DNA of 6,406 bases, from positions 1 to 6,406 of the forward strand of contig CALIDR010000283.1 of assembly GCA_938022295.1 (NCBI GenBank). Direction: 5' to 3'. The notes under the pieces are model-generated. The model was not told the DNA's origin and made no database searches. It saw nothing but the letters and a program-made list of their open reading frames with translations. The DNA is from an uncultured Burkholderiaceae bacterium. Its GTDB lineage: Bacteria > Pseudomonadota > Gammaproteobacteria > Burkholderiales > Burkholderiaceae_C. The position numbers and the translations under genes are program-made. Numbering within the stretch: position 1 is the first letter of the stretch; each line of letters begins with the position of its first letter. Of this stretch, positions 1 to 4,679 are shown in pieces.

Positions 1-88
1 CGGCAGCCGCGCGGAGCTCGCGCGTGCGCTGGGCCTGAGCCTGCGCACGCTGTACCGCAAGCTGCGCGAGCTCGACGCCGCCGGCTGA
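1..88 (+). CDS. C-terminal end of a Fis-type helix-turn-helix transcriptional regulator (partial)
   Basis: The window opens inside a + strand gene; codons run from base 2 to a TGA at 86-88 and give 28 residues. They read AELARALGLSLRTLYRKLREL, followed by a short tail. This is the second half of a Fis-type DNA-binding domain (HTH_8): an LARALGLS turn followed by the recognition helix RTLYRKLREL. In this family the domain sits at the extreme C-terminus of NtrC-like sigma-54 activators and of short PrrA/RegA-type response regulators, where it binds enhancer or operator DNA. Which of these classes the gene belongs to cannot be decided because the receiver and any ATPase domain lie outside the window. 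No downstream gene is tightly coupled: the next start is 105 bases away and hairpins lie between. Confidence 0.8.
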   Translation, partial: GSRAELARALGLSLRTLYRKLRELDAAG

Positions 89-110
89 TCCGCACGCCGC
101 TGGCGCGGTC

Positions 111-139
111 TTCTGCATACCCTTTGAGGTATGTCAGAA
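111..139. repeat. Imperfect inverted repeat / hairpin after the regulator
   Basis: The left arm TTCTGCATACC (111-121) pairs with GGTATG (128-133) plus CAGAA (135-139). This gives eleven base pairs around a six-base loop, interrupted by a single bulged T at 134. It begins 22 bases after the regulator's stop codon, so a transcription terminator is one reading. No run of T follows on either strand, so an operator or a leader structure ahead of the small membrane protein gene is equally possible. Confidence 0.5.
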
Positions 140-160
140 CGCCGGCGCCCGGACCGGCGT
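139..160. repeat. Second hairpin directly adjoining the first
   Basis: ACGCCGG (139-145) is the reverse complement of CCGGCGT (154-160), a perfect seven-base-pair stem with an eight-base loop. It shares base 139 with the preceding hairpin, so the two cannot form fully at once if that base is used by both. It ends 20 bases before the ribosome binding site of the next gene. There is no T run after it. A terminator, a leader structure or chance in GC-rich DNA are all possible. Confidence 0.35.
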
Positions 161-180
161 CGAATGGCCCCGTCATCGAC

Positions 181-185
181 AGGAG
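181..185 (+). promoter_or_regulatory. Ribosome binding site of the small membrane protein
   Basis: AGGAG lies eight bases before the ATG at 194. It decides the start: the open frame extends upstream to an ATG at 131, but that start falls inside a hairpin and would add an arginine-rich, non-conserved extension. Confidence 0.8.
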
Positions 186-193
186 AATGCGCC

Positions 194-340
194 ATGCACG
201 CCCTGAAGGACCTCTTCACCAGCGACGTCGGCCTGCTCAGCCTCGGCAGCATCGTGTTCATGCTCGGCATGGCCGGCTTCTACGTGCGCTACTTCGTGCG
301 CCACATGCACGAGGACGAGCAGCGCGCCCGGCGCCGCTGA
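194..340 (+). CDS. Small single-pass inner membrane protein, DUF3149 type
   Basis: A 48-residue protein starts at an ATG with a well-placed AGGAG. It begins MHALKDLF, has one hydrophobic segment at about residues 12-33 (GLLSLGSIVFMLGMAGFYV), and ends in a charged tail, RHMHEDEQRARRR. This resembles the short DUF3149 proteins common in beta- and gammaproteobacteria: a K/M-x-L-xDLF-type opening, an FMLGMA core, and a V-R-x-F-V-R-x-M segment after the helix. The predicted topology is a short N-terminus, one membrane helix and a positively charged C-terminus in the cytoplasm. No function is established for the family that I can name. It is transcribed away from the upstream regulator's end and converges on fadD, with 36 bases between the two stop codons. 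The family assignment rests on pattern recognition only. Confidence 0.8.
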   Translation: MHALKDLFTSDVGLLSLGSIVFMLGMAGFYVRYFVRHMHEDEQRARRR

Positions 341-352
341 CCGGCCCGCCCG

Positions 353-376
353 GCGCGGCGCCGCCGGCGGCCGCGC
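353..376. terminator. GC-rich hairpin between two convergent stop codons
   Basis: GCGCGGC (353-359) pairs with GCCGCGC (370-376) around a ten-base loop. The same stretch holds a perfect 12-base palindrome, GCCGCCGGCGGC (360-371). It fills the gap between two converging genes and so could stop transcription in both directions. No T tract is present on either side, so it is not a textbook intrinsic terminator, and such stems are easy to find in DNA this rich in G and C. Confidence 0.35.
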
Positions 377-2056
377 TCAGTTCGCGCGCCGCAGTTCGCG
401 GCGCAGGATCTTGCCGATGTTGGTCTTCGGCAGCGGCTCGTCGCGGAACTCGACGATCTTCGGCACCTTGTAGCCGGTCAGGTGCTGCCGACAGTGCGCG
501 AGCAGGTCGTCGGCGGTCAGCGCCGGGTCCTTGCGCACGACGACGATCTTCACCACCTCCCCCGACTTCTCGTCGGGCTCGCCCACCGCGGCCACCTCGA
601 GCACGCCCGGGTGCATCGCGACGTCGTCCTCGACCTCGTTCGGGAAGGCCTTGAAGCCCGAGACGACGATCATGTCCTTCTTGCGGTCGGTGATGCGGAA
701 GAAGCCGCGCTCGTCCATGGAGCCCATGTCGCCGGTGCGCAGCCAGCCGTCGGGCGTGAAGACCTTGGCCGTCTCGTCGGGCCGGTGCCAGTATCCCCTC
801 ATCACCTGCGGGCCGCGCACGCAGATCTCGCCGCTCTCGCCGGGCGGCAGCACGCGGCCGGCATCGTCGAGCACGACGGCCTCGGTCGACGGGATCGGCA
901 GGCCGATCGTGCCCGTCCAGTCGACGATGTCCAGCGCGTTGGACGTCACCACCGGCGCCGTCTCGGTCAGGCCGTAGCCCTCGACGATCGGCACCCCGGT
1001 GCGCTGCTTCCAGCGCTCGGCGACGACGCGCTGCACCGCCATGCCGCCGGCGGAGACGACCTTGACGCGGCGGGTGTCGACGTTCTCGAAGCCGGGGTGG
1101 TTCAGCAGCGCCGCGTAGAGCGTGTTGACGCCGATCATCATCGTGAACGGCGTGCGCTGCAGCGTGGCGACGAAGTCGGGCAGGTCGCGCGGGTTCGTGA
1201 TCAGCACGACCTGGGCGCCGATCTTGACGCACACCAGGTTCATCGTCAGCGCGCAGACGTGGTACAGCGGCAGCGGGATCACGCACACCTCCTCGCCGTC
1301 GACGAGGTCGCGCGCGATCCACGCGCCCACCTGCGGCAGGTTGGCCACCATGTTGGCGTGCGTCAGCACGACGCCCTTGGCCACGCCGGTGGTGCCGCCG
1401 GTGTACTGCAGGAACGCGATGTCGTCGCGCGCCAGCGGCACCGGCTCGAGCGGCAGGTGGTTGCCCTCGCGCAGCGCGGCGTTGAACCCGATCGTGCCCG
1501 GAATGTGCCACTCGGGCACCATGTGCCTGACGTACTTGACGACGGCGTTGACGATCAGCTCCTTGACGATCGGGAACAGGTCGCCGACCTCGGTCGTGAT
1601 CACGTGCAGGCGCAGGTCCGGGTTCTTCGCCAGCACCTCCTGCAGCGTGTGGGCGAAGTTCTCGAGCACGACGATCGCCTTGGCGCCCGAGTCCTTCAGC
1701 TGGTGCTCGAGTTCGCGCGCCGTGTACTGCGGGTTGGTGTTGACGACGGCCAGCCCGGCGCGCAGCGCGCCGAACATCGCCACCGGGTACTGCAGCAGGT
1801 TGGGCAGCATGATCGCGATGCGGTCGCCCTTGCCCAGCCGGAGCTTGCCCTGCAGGAACGCGGCGAAGGCGCGGCTGGCGTGTTCGAGCTCGGCGTAGGT
1901 CAGCGTCACGCCCATGTTGGTGTAGGCGGGCAGGGCGGCGAAGCGCTCGCAGCTGTGGGCGAAGATCTCCACGAGCGACGCGTAGGCCGCGACGTCGGCC
2001 TCCGGCGCGATGCCTCGCGGATAGTGCTGCAGCCAGACGCGTTCGGTCGTGCTCAT
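377..2056 (-). CDS. fadD: Long-chain-fatty-acid--CoA ligase (acyl-CoA synthetase) FadD
   Basis: This 559-residue protein (E. coli FadD has 561) activates long-chain fatty acids. ATP forms an acyl-AMP, then CoA displaces AMP to give acyl-CoA for beta-oxidation; the family works at the inner face of the cytoplasmic membrane. The N-terminus VWLQHYPRGI and the segment PNLLQYPVAMFGALRAG (85-101) match FadD proper. The ATP-binding P-loop is YTGGTTGVAKG (218-228). YGLTET (361-366) is the second AMP-binding motif, and the FadD signature spans 436-460 with GWLRTGD and DRKK. The hinge leads to a C-terminal lid with PLPKTNIGK, where K549 is the expected adenylation lysine. All key motifs are intact. The start is the ATG with AGGAG six bases upstream; the frame stays open for 128 more codons, but those overlap the divergent gene. 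The 3' end converges on the small membrane protein gene. The shared upstream region contains a palindrome that may be an operator. Confidence 0.97.
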   Translation of the reverse strand: MSTTERVWLQHYPRGIAPEADVAAYASLVEIFAHSCERFAALPAYTNMGVTLTYAELEHASRAFAAFLQGKLRLGKGDRIAIMLPNLLQYPVAMFGALRAGLAVVNTNPQYTARELEHQLKDSGAKAIVVLENFAHTLQEVLAKNPDLRLHVITTEVGDLFPIVKELIVNAVVKYVRHMVPEWHIPGTIGFNAALREGNHLPLEPVPLARDDIAFLQYTGGTTGVAKGVVLTHANMVANLPQVGAWIARDLVDGEEVCVIPLPLYHVCALTMNLVCVKIGAQVVLITNPRDLPDFVATLQRTPFTMMIGVNTLYAALLNHPGFENVDTRRVKVVSAGGMAVQRVVAERWKQRTGVPIVEGYGLTETAPVVTSNALDIVDWTGTIGLPIPSTEAVVLDDAGRVLPPGESGEICVRGPQVMRGYWHRPDETAKVFTPDGWLRTGDMGSMDERGFFRITDRKKDMIVVSGFKAFPNEVEDDVAMHPGVLEVAAVGEPDEKSGEVVKIVVVRKDPALTADDLLAHCRQHLTGYKVPKIVEFRDEPLPKTNIGKILRRELRRAN

Positions 2057-2062
2057 CGGGGG

Positions 2063-2067
2063 CTCCT
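2063..2067 (-). promoter_or_regulatory. Ribosome binding site of fadD
   Basis: CTCCT on the + strand reads AGGAG on the - strand and lies six bases upstream of the fadD ATG (2054-2056). It fixes the start and excludes the long in-frame upstream extension. Confidence 0.85.
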
Positions 2068-2131
2068 CGGGTCCGGGCCGGCGGTGGAAGACCGCATTCT
2101 GGGCATCGGCGTCGCCGCGCGGCTGCGCCAC

Positions 2132-2153
2132 GTCAAGGCGCGCGCGCCTTGAC
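2132..2153. promoter_or_regulatory. Perfect 22-bp palindrome in the fadD / acetyltransferase divergent promoter region
   Basis: The left arm GTCAAGGCGCG is followed immediately by its exact reverse complement CGCGCCTTGAC, with no spacer and no mismatch. It sits 75 bases upstream of the fadD start and 33 bases upstream of the divergent gene's start. Each arm ends in a TTGAC, so a -35-like element faces outward on each strand. A dyad of this length in a shared promoter region is what a dimeric repressor such as a TetR- or GntR-type regulator would bind. That reading is inference: it does not match an operator I can name, and no regulator gene lies next to it in this window. No T run follows, so a terminator is unlikely. 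Confidence 0.55.
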
Positions 2154-2178
2154 ACCACGCCGCCCGCCCCGCGACGAT
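2149..2178 (+). promoter_or_regulatory. Possible sigma-70 promoter for the acetyltransferase-nucleotidyltransferase gene
   Basis: TTGACA (2149-2154) is a perfect -35 hexamer overlapping the right arm of the palindrome. After 18 bases comes GACGAT (2173-2178), matching the -10 consensus at only three of six positions. A start of transcription about seven bases further would fall at roughly 2185, almost at the ATG (2187). This would fit the absence of a Shine-Dalgarno sequence there. The -10 is weak and the promoter is a prediction. Confidence 0.35.
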
Positions 2179-2186
2179 GCGGGCCG

Positions 2187-3431
2187 ATGAGCGCTGCCGT
2201 CACCCTGCGCGAGATCACGCGCGAGAACCTGCGCGCCGTGCTGCGCCTCGCGCCGAAGCCCGGGCAGCAGGCCTCGGTGGCGTCGAACGCGGTGTCGATC
2301 GCACAGGCGCACTTCCATCCCGAGGCGTGGTGCCGCGCCGTCGTCGCCGGCGACGACGTCGCCGGTTTCGTGATGGTCGAGGACACGGGCCTCGCGGTGC
2401 CGCCGGCGGCCCAGCCGGCGATCGCGCTGTGGCGCTTCATGATCGACGCCCCGCGCCAGGGTCAGGGCATCGGGCGTGCGACGATCGCGCGCGTCGTCGA
2501 GCACGTGCAACGGCGTTACCCGGGGCAGCGCACGCTGCGCACCTCGGTCGTGCCCGGGCCGCACTCGGCGAAGGGCTTCTACGAGCGCCTCGGGTTCGTC
2601 GCCACCGGCGAGTGGGACGGCGGCGAGGAAGTGCTCGCGCTCGCGCTGCCGGCGTTCGACCCCGCGCAGCGCCTGCTGCAGCGGCTGGACGCGATCGGCC
2701 GGGCGCTGGCCGCGCGCCCCGACGCGCTGGCGCTGATCGGCCTCGGCTCGGTGGGCGTCGAGACGGCGCGCCTGGACGCATGGTCCGACCTCGACTTCTT
2801 CGTCGTCGTCGCCCCCGGCGCCAAGGCCGCCTACGTCGACCGCCTCGGCTGGCTCGCCGCCGCGCAGCCGCTGGCCTGGCACTACCGCAACGCCGTCGAC
2901 GGCCACCGCGCGCTGATGGACGACGGCGTGTTCTGCGAGTTCGCCGTCTTCGAGCCGGCCGAGCTGGCGGCGATTCCGTTCGCGCCCGGGCGCGTCGTCT
3001 GGCAGCGTGCCGGCGCACCCGGCGGCCTCGAACGGCCACGGCGCGCGCTGCCCGACCCGGCGCTGCCCGACCGCGGGTGGCTCGTCGGCGAGGCGCTGTC
3101 GAACCTCGTCGTCGGCCTGTCGCGGCTCGCGCGCGGCGAGGTGCTCGCCGCCACCCGGCTGATCCAAGGCCACGCCGTCGACCGCTGGCTGCAGCTCACC
3201 GAGGCGCTGTGGCCCGGCGCCGGCACGCGCGACCCGTTCGCGCTCGAACGCCGCTTCGAGCAGCGCCACCCGCCGCAGGTCGCGACGCTGGCCGCGTGCG
3301 TGCCCGGCTACCGCGGCAACGTCGAGGCCGCGCGGGCGCTGCTCGCGGCGCTGCGCGCGCACGCCGACGTGCCGCCGGCCGTCGCGGCACACGTCGAAGC
3401 GCTGTGCGCGGCCGCCGAGGGGCGTGGCTGA
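2187..3431 (+). CDS. Two-domain protein: GNAT N-acetyltransferase fused to a nucleotidyltransferase
   Basis: This is a 414-residue cytoplasmic protein. Residues 1-155 form a GNAT domain that would move an acetyl group from acetyl-CoA to an amine. The N-terminal part (VASNAVSIAQAHFHPE, 31-46) resembles BltD-like spermidine/spermine acetyltransferases. RFMIDAPRQGQGIGRA (83-98) holds the acetyl-CoA loop Q-x-x-G-x-G, and KGFYERLGF (129-137) is the usual motif B. Residues 165-270 look like a pol-beta-fold nucleotidyltransferase: GS at 187-188 and the metal-binding pair DLD at 201-203, with E251 a candidate third acidic residue. Residues 295-414 are mainly helical, as in the C-terminal bundle of aminoglycoside or lincosamide nucleotidyltransferases. 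Antibiotic or polyamine modification is therefore possible, but the substrate is not visible. The start at 2187 has no Shine-Dalgarno sequence. The upstream in-frame ATG at 2049 is rejected because it overlaps the fadD start region and lies before the promoter. Both halves read through in one frame with no stop or frameshift. Confidence 0.85.
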   Translation: MSAAVTLREITRENLRAVLRLAPKPGQQASVASNAVSIAQAHFHPEAWCRAVVAGDDVAGFVMVEDTGLAVPPAAQPAIALWRFMIDAPRQGQGIGRATIARVVEHVQRRYPGQRTLRTSVVPGPHSAKGFYERLGFVATGEWDGGEEVLALALPAFDPAQRLLQRLDAIGRALAARPDALALIGLGSVGVETARLDAWSDLDFFVVVAPGAKAAYVDRLGWLAAAQPLAWHYRNAVDGHRALMDDGVFCEFAVFEPAELAAIPFAPGRVVWQRAGAPGGLERPRRALPDPALPDRGWLVGEALSNLVVGLSRLARGEVLAATRLIQGHAVDRWLQLTEALWPGAGTRDPFALERRFEQRHPPQVATLAACVPGYRGNVEAARALLAALRAHADVPPAVAAHVEALCAAAEGRG

Positions 3432-3729
3432 GGGCGGTCGCGCGCTGCTGATGCACGAGCAGGCGGTCGACTTCATCGTTCACGCCACCGCCCGCACGGG
3501 GCCGGACGACCACGGCCCATCGGTGGCGAACGGGAAGCCATCGTCAGGTGCGGTCGCCTGGCCAAGGCGCTGGGTTTCGGCAGCGGGCTGGGGGTCACGC
3601 GCCATGTCCGCAGCCGGCATCCTGCTGCCGTGGTGGGGCACGGCAGGAAGGTCAGCCCACCGGCCATGGGCGAGGTATGGCAGGCTCGGTCCCAGTTCGC
3701 GTCCCATGCTGCAACCCGGTTTCGCCACC
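3432..3729. other. 298 bases without a recognisable gene, upstream of the toxin-antitoxin pair
   Basis: No frame here gives a protein I recognise. The + frame leading into the antitoxin is open all the way from 3424, but its product (with GWGSRAMSAAGILLPWWGT in the middle) has no conserved look, and open frames arise easily at this GC content. A hairpin is the only clear structure: CTGCCGTG (3625-3632) pairs perfectly with CACGGCAG (3639-3646) around a six-base loop. It could end the upstream transcript or be a regulatory site of the toxin-antitoxin operon, whose promoter should lie here. I found no convincing -35/-10 pair. Third-position bias typical of the neighbouring genes is lost, so this could be decayed coding sequence or a junction of inserted DNA. 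Confidence 0.5.
3625..3646. repeat. Perfect 8-bp hairpin upstream of the antitoxin
   Basis: CTGCCGTG, a GTGGGG loop and CACGGCAG form a perfect stem. It ends 83 bases before the antitoxin start and lies 193 bases after the acetyltransferase-nucleotidyltransferase stop. Type II antitoxins usually bind a palindrome in their own promoter, which makes this a candidate, but no T run or promoter hexamer decides between an operator and a terminator. Confidence 0.35.
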
Positions 3730-4008
3730 ATGAGCACCAGCACCTCCTCCACCACCAAGTTGGACAGCACCGGCCGCGTCGTCTTGCCGAGCGAGGTGCG
3801 CAAGCGGCTGCGGCTGGCTGCAGGCGCGCGGTTCCACGTCGAAGTGGTGGCCGATCGCATCGAACTCACGCTCGAGGCACCAGCCGAGCCGGCTCTCGTG
3901 CGAAAGGCCGGGCGCTTGGTGCTGGCGGCTGCGGGGGAGCAATTGGATGCGGCGGCGGCCATTCGCGACGAGCGCCGGGCGCAGGCCACGCGGGCGCGGC
4001 GCCGCTGA
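3730..4008 (+). CDS. vapB: AbrB/SpoVT-fold antitoxin of a type II toxin-antitoxin pair
   Basis: This 92-residue protein has a SpoVT-AbrB swapped-hairpin DNA-binding domain at about residues 7-48: TKLDSTGRVVLPSEVRKRLRL, the usual S-x-G-R/Q-V-V-L/I-P-x-x-V/I-R pattern, then GARFHVEV and IELTLE. The tail (residues 58-92, including GRLVLAAAG and AAIRDERR) would wrap the toxin. In such pairs the antitoxin neutralises the PIN nuclease and represses its own promoter, more strongly when in complex. The toxin follows 14 bases after the stop, in operon order antitoxin-toxin. Start choice: the ATG at 3730 gives the usual length before the domain; another ATG at 3706 would add eight residues. Neither has a clear Shine-Dalgarno sequence. 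Codons such as GCA, GCT, CCA, CGA, CAA, GAT, ATT and TTG are more frequent than in the neighbours, suggesting transfer. The name vapB rests on the pairing; AbrB-fold antitoxins are also called MazE-like. Confidence 0.88.
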   Translation: MSTSTSSTTKLDSTGRVVLPSEVRKRLRLAAGARFHVEVVADRIELTLEAPAEPALVRKAGRLVLAAAGEQLDAAAAIRDERRAQATRARRR

Positions 4009-4022
4009 ACCCCTCCTGAAGC

Positions 4023-4439
4023 GTGCGTCTGCTCGACAGTTCGGTCGTGCTGGCCTCGTTGCACGAGGCCGAACCGCATCACGAAGCCTGCAACGCCCTG
4101 CTGCTGCAGGGCGGCCACGCGCTGTACGTGCATGCACCGGCCGAAGTGTTCTCCACGCTGACCGCAGGCGCCCAGGGCCTGCGCATCGGAGCCGATCTCG
4201 CGTACTGCCTGCTGCGCGAGAGCGTGCTGCCGTACGTGAAGACCGTGACGCTGTCCGAACGCGACGTGATGGCGGCGCTGGCGCAGGCGCAGCTGCGCGG
4301 CGTGCGCGGCGGTGCGGTGTATGACTACCTGCACCTGGCGGCCGCGCGCAAGAGCGGGGCCGAAGCGCTGGTGACGCTGGACCGCAAGCACTTCGCTGCC
4401 CTGGTGCGTGAGGGGGATCCGCGAGTCGAAGGGGTCTGA
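4023..4439 (+). CDS. vapC: VapC-type PIN-domain ribonuclease toxin
   Basis: This 138-residue protein has the normal PIN-toxin length. It should be a Mg2+-dependent RNase; known VapCs cleave initiator tRNA or the rRNA sarcin-ricin loop, but the target here is unknown. Four expected acidic positions are visible: D5 in RLLDSSVVLA, E41 in APAEVFSTL, D101 in GAVYDYLHLAAA and D120 in VTLDRKHF. The active site therefore looks intact and the toxin probably functional. The start is a GTG, chosen because the first strand MRLLDSS is the standard PIN opening and no ATG exists before it. There is no clear Shine-Dalgarno sequence, so translation may be coupled to the antitoxin, which ends 14 bases earlier. 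This limits toxin made without antitoxin. A hairpin follows 10 bases after the stop. Confidence 0.92.
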   Translation: MRLLDSSVVLASLHEAEPHHEACNALLLQGGHALYVHAPAEVFSTLTAGAQGLRIGADLAYCLLRESVLPYVKTVTLSERDVMAALAQAQLRGVRGGAVYDYLHLAAARKSGAEALVTLDRKHFAALVREGDPRVEGV

Positions 4440-4679
4440 GGGCGGCGCAGCGCGCCATGATGGGCGCGCGGGACAGGACATGCGCGGTTGCGGGCAGCGA
4501 GTGGACATCACGCCGTCGAGGTCGGGGCGATGCCTCGAGCCGACGTCGCGAGTCCGCCCGAACGGTTCCCCGACGCGGCGGCGCCCGGCCCTCTGTGGGT
4601 CAACGCGCCGTCGACGTGAACGACAAGGCCACCTGAGCGCGGTACGTGAGGCCGGATTCGACCCCGGTGTGCCGCGGCT
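4440..4679. other. 240-base convergent gap between vapC and argH
   Basis: No gene is supported here. Besides the hairpin at 4450-4469, a weaker stem lies near the argH end. CGCGGTAC (4638-4645) pairs with GTGCCGCG (4669-4676) with one G-T pair, and an inner CCGG/CCGG sits inside; this might end argH transcription on the - strand. One - strand frame from about 4670 down to a TGA at 4600-4602 reads like a protein tail (GLTYRAQVALSFTSTAR) with strong third-position bias. I cannot assign it. Confidence 0.45.
4450..4469. terminator. Possible terminator hairpin after the toxin-antitoxin operon
   Basis: GCGCGCC (4450-4456) pairs with GGCGCGC (4463-4469) around the loop ATGATG. It starts 10 bases after the vapC stop, where a terminator is expected. 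A T run is missing, so the call rests on position and stem strength. Confidence 0.4.

Noticed and set aside
482..2152. Open + strand frame of 556 codons lying opposite fadD
   Set aside because: It is a mirror of fadD's codon bias: the product is low-complexity, rich in H, R, V, D and Q, has no motif, and fadD on the other strand has every catalytic motif.
2133..3476. Open - strand frame of 447 codons opposite the acetyltransferase fusion gene
   Set aside because: Its composition is typical of an antisense shadow in GC-rich DNA, and the + strand carries clear GNAT and nucleotidyltransferase motifs.
3666..3695. MGEVWQARS in another + frame, resembling the start of Ser/Thr kinase domains (GGMGEVYxAR)
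   Set aside because: The match is nine residues long, lacks the preceding glycine loop, and nothing kinase-like follows; chance is more likely.
3424..3729. In-frame N-terminal extension of the antitoxin starting at 3424
   Set aside because: It would overlap the fusion gene and put a hundred unconserved residues before an AbrB domain that normally starts within about ten residues of the N-terminus.
3480..4511. Open - strand frame of 343 codons across the toxin-antitoxin pair
   Set aside because: It runs antisense through both VapC and the AbrB antitoxin, which are recognised families; the product has no family resemblance.
3476..4623. TCGTTCACG (3476-3484) and its complement CGTGAACGA (4615-4623) flanking the toxin-antitoxin pair as possible insertion ends
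   Set aside because: Nine bases shared between two gaps of this size is within chance expectation, and no target-site duplication accompanies them.
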